Source: Planctomycetota bacterium (GTDB lineage Bacteria; Planctomycetota; J058; JAJDCQ01). Taken from it: 64,000 nt of DNA. Made by a program: the position numbers and the translations under genes. This document shows positions 17,158 to 24,290 of the stretch, piece by piece. The stretch spans positions 62,001 through 126,000 of the forward strand of contig JAJDCQ010000043.1 in assembly GCA_029260755.1 (NCBI GenBank). The letters run 5' to 3'. Under the pieces are notes generated by a model. It saw only the letters and a list, made by a program, of their open reading frames with translations, ran no database searches and had not been told where the DNA came from. Within the stretch, counting starts at the first letter, position 1. Each line of letters begins with the position of its first letter.

Positions 17158-17246
17158 CAATCCAGTCAATCCAACAATCCGCGGTTCTCGTTCGTTTCAG
17201 CGCCGCGAGAGAGTGGAACCGCGGATTGCGCGGATTGCGCGGATTG
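17158..17246. repeat. Palindromic dispersed repeat A, copy 1
   Basis: Left arm 17158-17187 and right arm 17215-17246 are inverted copies. The right arm is built from tandem GCGGATTGC units (CCGCGGATTGCGCGGATTG). A second copy lies at 55922-56010; similarity extends into the flanks (GGCAGCTCGCAATCC matches the other strand of copy 2). REP/MITE-like, in an intergenic gap. Confidence 0.8.
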
Positions 17247-17300
17247 ACTCGGGTGTTGCCAGGGCGTTCCTGGCGTGAGGAATCCGATCGGCGAAGCCGT

Positions 17301-17975
17301 TCAGGCTCGCCGCACCGCCTCGATGATGACGGACTCCATGCTCAGGAATCCCTCGGGCATCCGGTCCGCGTTCTCGAGGCCGCGCAGCTCCGGGTCGTCG
17401 CTCTCCCCGACGTCGAAGCGCCGCCGCACCTCGAAGCCGCAGCGCTCGAGCGCGCCGCGCAGGACCTTCTCGTCGTAGATGAAGAGATGCCCCCACGCCC
17501 TCACGTAGTTGTTGATGACGAACGTGTCGATCGGCGCGGGGGCGCCCGGAGTGAATCGCTCGGCGGCCCAGGTGATGTAGCGCCGCTGGACGTCGGTCTT
17601 CTCCTCGGCGTAGAGCTTCACCAGGAACGCGAGGTCGGGCGTCGAGATGCGGATCGCGCCCCCGGGCTCGAGGACGCGCGCGCACTCGGTGAGCATCTTC
17701 TGCCCGTCCGCGTACGTGAGGTGCTCGAGCACGTGCTCGCTGAAGATGTAATCGAAGCTCGCATCGGGGAACGGGTAGGGTCTCGTCGCGTCGAGACGGA
17801 GGACGTCGGCGGAGCTCGGAGTCGCGTCGGCGTTGAGCCAGCCGTCGCGCGGATTCCGGCCGCATCCGATCTGCAGTCGCTTCGTTCCGCCGCGACCGAG
17901 ATACCGTCGGATGATGCGTCGGTCGGCGCCCTGAGCGCCTCGCCGCAGCCGGTTCCAGCCGGGGAGCTCGTACAC
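17301..17975 (-). CDS. Class I SAM-dependent methyltransferase
   Basis: Protein of 224 residues with a Rossmann methyltransferase core: KRLQIGCGRNPRDGWLNADA (motif I, SAM loop), DVLRLDATRPYPFPDASFD (motif II/III), YIFSEHVLEHLTYADGQ and LTECARVLEPGGAIRISTPD. This pattern (GCG...W.N.D, SEHV.EHL) is typical of type-11 methyltransferases found in polysaccharide/cell-surface clusters; the substrate is not determinable. GTG start 27 bp after the Kelch gene stop, so probably co-transcribed. Confidence 0.85.
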   Translation of the reverse strand: MYELPGWNRLRRGAQGADRRIIRRYLGRGGTKRLQIGCGRNPRDGWLNADATPSSADVLRLDATRPYPFPDASFDYIFSEHVLEHLTYADGQKMLTECARVLEPGGAIRISTPDLAFLVKLYAEEKTDVQRRYITWAAERFTPGAPAPIDTFVINNYVRAWGHLFIYDEKVLRGALERCGFEVRRRFDVGESDDPELRGLENADRMPEGFLSMESVIIEAVRRA

Positions 17976-18002
17976 GGCGGGCTGGCGGGTCCGGCCGTCA
18001 GG

Positions 18003-19175
18003 TCAGAACTGAACCAGCTCCGCCGTGACTCCCGAGGCGCCCGGTCCGCCGTGGATCAACACGCTCCCGTCGCTCAGGAGCGCGGCGGTGTGACCGGCGA
18101 AGCGCGGGTTCGCGAAGTTCTGGCCTCCGGCGGCGCCGACGATCGAGCTGTCGAACAGGTCGAACAGGTCGGCGTTGACCTCGCCGCCGCCGTTGCCGCC
18201 GGCGATCAGGACGCGTCCGTCGATGATCGTCGTCGCGGTCGCCTCGGTGCGCGCCGCCGAGAGCGTCGCGGCCAGGACGAAGGTGACCTCGGTGACCGGA
18301 TTGAAGATCTCGACCGAGTCGAACACGTTCACGCCGTCGGTGCCGCCGGCGATCAGGATCCCTCCGTTTCCGAGGCGGATCGCCGTGAAGTCGGCCCGCG
18401 GGACCGACATCGGATTCGTCGTCTCGCGTGAGAACTGGAAGCCCGGCCTCGGGTCGTAGATCTCGATCGTCGAGGTGACGTTTCCGTTCGCGAGTCGCCC
18501 GCCGAGGATCATGACCCGGCCGTCGTTGAGCAGGACCGACTGATGCCCGGTCCGGCCGGCGGCGAGGTTGCCCGCCGGCGCGAACTGGCGGACGCCAGGG
18601 TCGAAGATCTCGATCAGGGCGTGGGGCGCGGCGCCGGCGTTGCCGCCGGTCATCACGACGAGCCCGTTCGCGAGCGCGGTCGCCTGGTGGCCGACCCGGG
18701 CGAGCGTCATCGCGGTCGTCGGAACGAAGACGTCGGCGCCCTCGTCGAAGACCTCGCCGCCCGCGAGAGGCCCGTTGTTGTTCTCGCCGCCCGCGATGAG
18801 GACGTCGCCGCTCCGGAGCAAGGTCGCGGTGTGACGCGCCCGGGCGATCGTCATCGGCTGGGTCGTCGGACGAAAGTCCTCGGGGAGCGGCCGGAAGCGC
18901 TCCGCGGTCGCGAGGAAGCCTCCGTTCACCGTGTCGACGCCGCCAGCGAGGAGCACCTGACCGGGTCCGACGGGCGTCGCCGTGTGGTCGTCGCGTCCGG
19001 TCGTCGGCTGGACGACGACGTCGCGGAGCGCGCCGGAGGTCAGCGGATTCCCGCTGGTTGCGCTTCCGCTGCCGCCGCCGCAGGCGATCGCGGCCGAGCT
19101 GACGCCGATCCCGATCGCCGCGGCGAGCGCCGCGCGTGAAAGGGGACGGAACGAGCGATGGGTGGTCGTTGCCAC
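18003..19175 (-). CDS. Kelch-repeat lipoprotein
   Basis: Protein of 390 residues with a lipoprotein signal: hydrophobic AALAAAIGIGVSSAAIA followed by Cys and GGGSGS. It then carries about six Kelch-type blades of the form ATLLRSGDVLIAGG / SVLLNDGRVMILGG / VEIFNP / ARxxHTAT, forming a beta-propeller at the outer membrane or cell surface. The GTG at 19175 (VATTTHRS) is preceded by GGGAGAG; another in-frame GTG lies at 19181. Ligand unknown. A TATAAT lies on the same strand at 19253-19248. Confidence 0.8.
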   Translation of the reverse strand: MATTTHRSFRPLSRAALAAAIGIGVSSAAIACGGGSGSATSGNPLTSGALRDVVVQPTTGRDDHTATPVGPGQVLLAGGVDTVNGGFLATAERFRPLPEDFRPTTQPMTIARARHTATLLRSGDVLIAGGENNNGPLAGGEVFDEGADVFVPTTAMTLARVGHQATALANGLVVMTGGNAGAAPHALIEIFDPGVRQFAPAGNLAAGRTGHQSVLLNDGRVMILGGRLANGNVTSTIEIYDPRPGFQFSRETTNPMSVPRADFTAIRLGNGGILIAGGTDGVNVFDSVEIFNPVTEVTFVLAATLSAARTEATATTIIDGRVLIAGGNGGGEVNADLFDLFDSSIVGAAGGQNFANPRFAGHTAALLSDGSVLIHGGPGASGVTAELVQF

Positions 19176-19247
19176 GGTCACTCTCCCTGGGATGGGAGCA
19201 CACTCTCGCGGGCGCGCTCGGGGGTCCACATCAATGAGCTGGCAGCG

Positions 19248-19253
19248 ATTATA
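19248..19253 (-). promoter_or_regulatory. Candidate -10 element for the Kelch gene
   Basis: Perfect TATAAT on the reverse strand, 72 bp before the chosen start; no convincing -35 at 16-18 bp. Confidence 0.3.
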
Positions 19254-19367
19254 CGGGGGGCAATGTCAGCGAAGTGTCATCCCGGTCGTGGAAGCGCTGG
19301 TGGGGTGGGGCTTTGGCGATGTGGGCGCGGGCTGGAGGACGGTCCTGTCCTGGAACAGCGAAGTGAG

Positions 19368-19461
19368 CTCACGCAAAGGCGCAAAGGCGCCAAGGATCGT
19401 TGCTCTGATCCGAGATCTCGACCTGGCAGAGCCCCTTTGCGCCTTTGCGCCTTTGCGTGAG
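19368..19461. repeat. Palindromic repeat B (CTCACGCAAAGGCGC type)
   Basis: Left arm 19368-19395 begins CTCACGCAAAGGCGCAAAGG; right arm 19432-19461 is its inverted copy ending CTTTGCGCCTTTGCGTGAG. Each arm is itself a tandem of GCAAAGGC units around a 36-nt centre. Intergenic, between divergently placed genes. Confidence 0.8.
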
Positions 19462-19492
19462 GTTGCGTCGTTCCGGGAACGGCGTCTCTACC

Positions 19493-22459
19493 CTAGTCCC
19501 GCTCTCGCTCCCTCCGCTCCCGCCGCCACGGGATCGTCCGGCTCGCCCCCATCCCCGGCCCGAGGACGACCGCGTTGCCGAACAGCCGCGCCGTCCCGCG
19601 GAAGTAGCCGCGGAAGTTCGGATCCTCGGCGAACAGGATCACCTGGCCGCGGCCCTTCGACTCGCGCGTGACGAAGGCGGTCATCGCCCAGCGGCCCGCG
19701 GCCTCGGGCCAGAGGAGCCCGCCGAGGTGGAGGCGGTCGGGTCCGGGGTAGCGGCCGACCGTCCGGACGCCGGCCGGCGCGATCAGGGTCCGCGACCCGC
19801 GCACCATTGCCGTCGTCTCCTCGCCCGCGCCGAACGCGAGCCACTCCTCGACGTCGAGCTCGACGCGGAGGATCGCGCCGCGTGGGTTGAGGCGGCGGAG
19901 CCGTCCGTCGGCCGCCTTCTTCTCGTCGTCGGTCGGCTTCTCTTCCGCGCCGTCCTCGCCGCGCGCGCTCTCGCGCCACGCCGCGCCGCGCTCGAGGGCG
20001 CGCGCGCCGGCGTCGCCCGCGAACGGAATCGCGCCCGCGCCCAGGACCGGCTCGCCGATCCCGGGGATCCGTAGCGCCTCGGGCCACGTCGCCGCCGTCA
20101 GGTCGGTCGCGCGCGCCTGCGCCGGCGCCTTCCCGTCGGCCGAGAGGCCGGTCGCGGTGAACCGCTCGATCTTTCGAATGTCGTCATCGGGCAGCCCGAA
20201 CCGGGGCGCCGGGAACTTCTCGAGCACGTCGCTCCGGAGCCGGACCGCCGAGAGGCCGCTCTTCTCGCTCGCGGCGAACTGCGCCCCGCCGCCGAGCGCG
20301 ATCAGGGTCCCTCCGCCTTCGACCCAGCTCACGAGCTTCTTCAGGCCGCTCTCGCCGAGCACGTCGCTCCACGAGCCGCCCCAGCTCCCGGTCAGGATGA
20401 CGACGTTGTAGCGATCGAGGGCGCCGGCGAGCCGACGCGCCTCGATGAGGCTCGTCCGCACGCCGAGCCCGGCGTCGAGCTCGCGCCAGGCGGCGCCGGC
20501 CTCGGTCGTGCTCGCCTGCGGTCCGACCGCGATCGCCACCTTCGGCGCCTCGAGGAGTCGGAATCGCTGGCCGCCGAGGTCCGGCCCCTCGGTCGCGAGC
20601 GCGGTCGGTACGCCGACGACCCGGACCGAGAACCGCTGGGCGATCTCGGCGATGGTCGCGTCGGCGTCGTCGTCGTTGTCCTCGCGGCGGACGAGCAACG
20701 CGCCACGCCCGAACGCGTGCTCGCCGATCGCGACCGGCTCGAGACCGCAGCGGACGATCAGGCCAGCCTCGAGGAGCGCGGCCGCCGCCCGGAGCGCCTC
20801 GTCCGGCTTCCCGTCGATGAGCCACCCGTAGCGCGCGTCCCCGACCGGCGCCCTCTTCGGGAAACCGACCTCCTTCAGCGGCTCGAAGTGCGCGCCGGTG
20901 AGCTCGCCGCCGCGCCAGCTCGCGCGGACATCGTTGGCGAGGAGCGCGGACCACGACGTCGCCTCGTAGAGCCTCGTCCCCTTGCCCCGCTCCTGATACC
21001 ACCGCTCCTCGGCGAGGAAGCCGGTCGGCATCGGGACGTGCGGGTCGAGGATCACCCGGATCAGTCGACCGAGCGGCTGGTCGACCCGGATCCGGCACGT
21101 CCCGCTCGGGACGGGCCGGTCGATCGCCGCGCCGGTCCGGACGTCGGTGCGGGCGCCGACCTCGTGCGCCTCGACGGCCACGTCGACCTCGATTCCGAGG
21201 TCGAGGAGCGTCTGGATGAAGCGGGCGGCGCGTCCGCGGTCGGGCTCGGGCTCGACGTAGAACGCCGAGACCATGCCGCCGACGGGACCGCGCGCGGTGC
21301 GGAAGTCGCGGAGCATCCCGGCGCGCCGGTCGGCGAGGCTGGTCAGGTTCGTCAGCGAGCTGACGAAGTGGTGGACGACGCTCTCCTTGTAGGTGCGGAT
21401 CTTGCCCGACGGAAGGCGGACGTCGGACCCGTCGGTCGACGCCTGCTCGTAGAGGATCCCGAGCGCGCCGCGATACATCGCGATCGAGCTGCCGTAGCCC
21501 GGGAAGAACTCCTCGTTCCACTCGCGGGTGTAGTAGCTCCAGCCGTGGCGATCGAACGCCGCCGCCTGGTCCTTCCCGAACGTGCGCCACTGCTCGAGCG
21601 TCGCCTCGGGGAGGAACGGGTTGTAGGGGCCGCGCGGCGGGTTGAAGAGGTAGGTGTCCGAGGCGCCCATCTCGTGGCTGTCGACGATCAGCTGCGGCCG
21701 CCACTTGCTGAAGACGCGCGCCTTCGCGCGACTCTCCGGGTGGACGAGGGTGAACCAGTCCCGGTTCAGATCGAACAGGTAGTGGTTGCCGCGTCCGTAG
21801 GGCCAGAAGCCGGTGTGGCTGAGCGCGTCGGGGTCGGCGTTCTGGACCTTCCCCCGGAACGCCCACGTCATCGACAGGATCCGCTCGCGCCCGTCGGGGT
21901 TCTGGACGGGGTCGATGATGATCACGAGCTCGTCGAGGAGCTTCCGGGTGGCGGCGCCCGTCCCCGCGACGAGCTGGTGCGCCACGAGGAGGGCGGCGTC
22001 CGAGCTGCTCACCTCGTCGCCGTGGATCGAGTAGCCGAGCCAGGCGATCGACGGCGTGCTCTCGATGAGCCTCTCGACGTCGGCGTCGGGCGTGCTGTCG
22101 CGCGGGTCGCCGATCACCCGGACCGCTTCGCGGATCGCGGGAAGGGTGCGCATGTTCGTCGGGCTGCTGACGACGAGGTGGACGAGCGGTCGTCCCTCGT
22201 GGGTGGCACCGTAGGTCTCGAGCTCCGCGCGCGGGCTCGCCTTCGCGAGCGCCTCGAAGTAGCGAACGATCTCGTCGTAGCGGACCGGACGGCTTCCGGG
22301 CGTGAAGCCGAGCGTCTCCTGCCAGGTCGGGATCGATCGGTCGATCGCTCCGCGTTCGCCGAAGAGCGGGCGGTCATCCGCGCGCGCCGGGGCGGGCGCG
22401 GCGAACGTGGCGGAGGCGAGCGCGAGGGCGCCGACGAGGGCGGGGCGGGTGAGCGTCAT
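19493..22459 (-). CDS. M14-family zinc carboxypeptidase, secreted
   Basis: The 988-residue product has a signal peptide (cleavage near ARA-DD). The M14 domain carries Zn ligands His146 and Glu149 in YSIHGDEVSSSDAA and His262 in IVDSHEMGASDTY, with NPDGRER and LNRDW substrate-binding segments and a later ILYEQAS that may hold the catalytic Glu. The C-terminal third includes a class-I amidotransferase-like fold (NVVILTGSWGG, LVSWVEGGGTLIALGGGA). These proteins cleave C-terminal residues from peptides outside the cytoplasm. The ATG at 22459 is chosen for the signal peptide; the frame is open about 450 codons further upstream only because GC-rich DNA lacks stops. Confidence 0.88.
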   Translation of the reverse strand: MTLTRPALVGALALASATFAAPAPARADDRPLFGERGAIDRSIPTWQETLGFTPGSRPVRYDEIVRYFEALAKASPRAELETYGATHEGRPLVHLVVSSPTNMRTLPAIREAVRVIGDPRDSTPDADVERLIESTPSIAWLGYSIHGDEVSSSDAALLVAHQLVAGTGAATRKLLDELVIIIDPVQNPDGRERILSMTWAFRGKVQNADPDALSHTGFWPYGRGNHYLFDLNRDWFTLVHPESRAKARVFSKWRPQLIVDSHEMGASDTYLFNPPRGPYNPFLPEATLEQWRTFGKDQAAAFDRHGWSYYTREWNEEFFPGYGSSIAMYRGALGILYEQASTDGSDVRLPSGKIRTYKESVVHHFVSSLTNLTSLADRRAGMLRDFRTARGPVGGMVSAFYVEPEPDRGRAARFIQTLLDLGIEVDVAVEAHEVGARTDVRTGAAIDRPVPSGTCRIRVDQPLGRLIRVILDPHVPMPTGFLAEERWYQERGKGTRLYEATSWSALLANDVRASWRGGELTGAHFEPLKEVGFPKRAPVGDARYGWLIDGKPDEALRAAAALLEAGLIVRCGLEPVAIGEHAFGRGALLVRREDNDDDADATIAEIAQRFSVRVVGVPTALATEGPDLGGQRFRLLEAPKVAIAVGPQASTTEAGAAWRELDAGLGVRTSLIEARRLAGALDRYNVVILTGSWGGSWSDVLGESGLKKLVSWVEGGGTLIALGGGAQFAASEKSGLSAVRLRSDVLEKFPAPRFGLPDDDIRKIERFTATGLSADGKAPAQARATDLTAATWPEALRIPGIGEPVLGAGAIPFAGDAGARALERGAAWRESARGEDGAEEKPTDDEKKAADGRLRRLNPRGAILRVELDVEEWLAFGAGEETTAMVRGSRTLIAPAGVRTVGRYPGPDRLHLGGLLWPEAAGRWAMTAFVTRESKGRGQVILFAEDPNFRGYFRGTARLFGNAVVLGPGMGASRTIPWRRERRERERD

Positions 22460-22591
22460 TAGTCTTTGTCTCGTCGTTCGATGAGGGTGGGGCAAGAGCC
22501 GAGAATCGGACCGCGATGCAAGCCGCTGGACGCCCGACTTGTCAAGGGATCCGGGCGCTTCGCGCTCGGGGCGCTCGATCGGCGTCGCATC

Positions 22592-22621
22592 TTGACCGTT
22601 CCCCGATGGCTCCCGTATAAT
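22592..22621 (+). promoter_or_regulatory. Strong sigma-70 promoter
   Basis: TTGACC, 18-bp spacer, perfect TATAAT, about 34 bp before the start of the membrane-protein gene at 22655. Confidence 0.75.
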
Positions 22622-22654
22622 TCGCGGCCCCTCAAAGGGAAAGGAGCGTGAGCC

Positions 22655-23242
22655 TTGTCCACCCAGGGCCAAGAGCGGCGACGCGACTACATGGTGAACC
22701 GCCGCGTTCAGTTCCTGTACCTCGCCATCTGGGGACTCTCGGTCCTGCTCGTGGTCGGGTTCGCGCTCTTCGCCTACCTCCTGAGCAACAGCCAGCCCAC
22801 CCAGGAGCCGAGTGCCTACATCTACTTCTACCTGGGTGGCGTGGCGTTCCTGATCATCGCCTGCGCGCTGAGCCTCGGCGTCTACACCATCATCCATACC
22901 CATCGGATGATGGGCTCCGCCTACCGGATCGGGCAGTACCTCCGCGAGATGAACCAGGGCGGCGCGAAGAACCCGCTGACCCTCCGCGACAAGGACTACT
23001 TCCAGGAGGTCGCCGACGAGGTCAACGCTCTTCGCGACATGCTCGGACAGCTCGAAAACGAGCGGATCGCCGCCAAGTCGTCCGTCGCTCCCCCGCCGCC
23101 GGCTCCCGAGAAGGCGCCCGACCCGAAGGCGGACGCGAAGGAGCCGGACGCGAAGAACGCGGACGCGAAGAAGGACGACGGCGACGCCGACGAGGCGAAG
23201 AAGCCCGAGGCCGCGGCGACCGGCGAGGATGCGAAGGCCTGA
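22655..23242 (+). CDS. Two-helix membrane protein with HAMP-like region and charged tail
   Basis: Protein of 195 residues. Two transmembrane helices (LYLAIWGLSVLLVVGFALFA and YFYLGGVAFLIIACALSLGV) are followed by a HAMP-like amphipathic segment (THRMMGSAYRIGQYLREM through DYFQEVADEVNALRDML), then a Pro patch and an Asp/Ala/Lys tail with ADAKEPDAKNADAKK repeats. No kinase or receptor domain follows, so its partner is unknown. TTG start at 22655 with AAAGGAG 8 nt upstream; an in-frame ATG at 22691 is an alternative. A strong promoter precedes it. Confidence 0.7.
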   Translation: MSTQGQERRRDYMVNRRVQFLYLAIWGLSVLLVVGFALFAYLLSNSQPTQEPSAYIYFYLGGVAFLIIACALSLGVYTIIHTHRMMGSAYRIGQYLREMNQGGAKNPLTLRDKDYFQEVADEVNALRDMLGQLENERIAAKSSVAPPPPAPEKAPDPKADAKEPDAKNADAKKDDGDADEAKKPEAAATGEDAKA

Positions 23243-23339
23243 CCCTCGTTTCGGCCTCGCCCTCCCAGCTCGGGGAAGGGTCTGTTTCCGAACGGCGACG
23301 ACACGGATCGCCGCGCCCGGCAGCCCTTCGCGTAAGTCT

Positions 23340-23357
23340 TGAAACGACGGAGTTTCA
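23340..23357 (+). promoter_or_regulatory. Inverted repeat upstream of the sigma-54 promoter
   Basis: TGAAAC-GACGGA-GTTTCA lies about 35 bp upstream of the -24 box. It could be an activator or operator site; inference only. Confidence 0.3.
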
Positions 23358-23391
23358 GCCGGTGCTGGTGTCAACCAATGGTGCGGGAGGC

Positions 23392-23407
23392 TGGCACTCC
23401 GATTGCA
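23392..23407 (+). promoter_or_regulatory. Sigma-54 (-24/-12) promoter
   Basis: TGGCAC-TCCGA-TTGCA with the invariant GG and GC 10 bp apart, an almost perfect RpoN consensus. It faces the secreted-protein/metalloprotease pair starting at 23652, with an expected leader of about 235 nt. Confidence 0.75.
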
Positions 23408-23651
23408 CTTGCAACCGACAACGAACCAGGGGGAATTCTCCGTGCCTCTCGAGGTGCGGGGGAACTGGTGCGCCGGATGGTAGGAAGGCCCCGGGACGCG
23501 TTCCGCGTCCGGTCGTGAGGGTTCCTTCGGGAGCCCGACCTCGATCGGAGCGACGCGGGTGCGTCCCGGCGCCTCTCCTGCCTTCTTTTCGTTCCGGCCG
23601 GAGACGGCCGGCGAGATCCCCGGGACCCCCCGGGACCCCACAGGAGGGGTG
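23408..23651 (+). other. Long structured leader, no gene seen
   Basis: The gap 23243-23651 holds no ORF I can support. Downstream of the sigma-54 site are two tight hairpins: GGACGCG-TTC-CGCGTCC (23494-23510) and CCGGCC-GGAGAC-GGCCGG (23594-23611). A CCCGGG repeat just ahead of the AGGAGG ribosome-binding site could also fold. Function unknown. Confidence 0.4.
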
Positions 23652-24248
23652 ATGAGAAGGGTCGTGAAACTCGCGGCGGTCGCGGCCGTCGTGCTCGGAG
23701 CGAGCAGCTTCGGCCTGGCGCCGGCTCGCAGCTCCACCGTCCTCCGCTTCGGCAATCGCCAGCTCACCGAGCGCGCCGAGGTGGTCGTCCACGGCCGGTG
23801 CGTCGAGAAGCGCGCCGCGTTCACGGCGGACGACCGGATCTACACCGAGTACCGCTTCGCGGTCGACGAGGTGATCAAGGGCGAGGTGGGCACGACGATC
23901 CACACCTTCCGCCAGTGGGGCGGCGTCGTCGGCGACCGCGGGATGCTCATCGCCGGCGCCGCCAGCTTCGACATCGGCGAGGAGGTCGTCGTCTTCTGCG
24001 ACGCCCCCGACGACGTCCACGGCCTCGCGTTCACGATCGGCCTCGCCCAGGGCAAGTACACGGTCTCCCAGGATCGCGCGACCGGCGAGCGGTGGGTTCA
24101 CCGGGACCTCGCCGGCCTCAACATCCTCGACGAGGTCGACCGCGCGACCGGGCGGCAACTCTTCCCGGCCGCCCGCACCCAGCATCATCGCGAGCCGCGA
24201 CGGACTCTGCGCTCGCTCCTCCAGGAGGTCCGCGGCTACATCCGGTAG
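23652..24248 (+). CDS. Secreted protein of unknown function, partner of the metalloprotease
   Basis: Protein of 198 residues with a signal peptide (VVKLAAVAAVVLGASSFG). The mature part reads like one small beta domain: AEVVVHGRCVEKRA, IYTEYRFAVDEVIKGEVG, FDIGEEVVVFCD and GLAQGKYTV. I recall such proteins encoded next to matrixin-like proteases in several phyla, but no function is known to me. ATG at 23652 follows AGGAGGGGTG. It is 42 bp upstream of the metalloprotease in a sigma-54-driven pair. Confidence 0.7.
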   Translation: MRRVVKLAAVAAVVLGASSFGLAPARSSTVLRFGNRQLTERAEVVVHGRCVEKRAAFTADDRIYTEYRFAVDEVIKGEVGTTIHTFRQWGGVVGDRGMLIAGAASFDIGEEVVVFCDAPDDVHGLAFTIGLAQGKYTVSQDRATGERWVHRDLAGLNILDEVDRATGRQLFPAARTQHHREPRRTLRSLLQEVRGYIR

Positions 24249-24290
24249 CCGCGGTTCCCCTGCCGAGAGTCGACGGAGGAGACGAGTAAC

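Noticed and set aside
17158..17246. CRISPR array or tRNA in the repeat regions
   Set aside because: The units are contiguous palindromic arms without spacers, and no cloverleaf or CCA end can be drawn.
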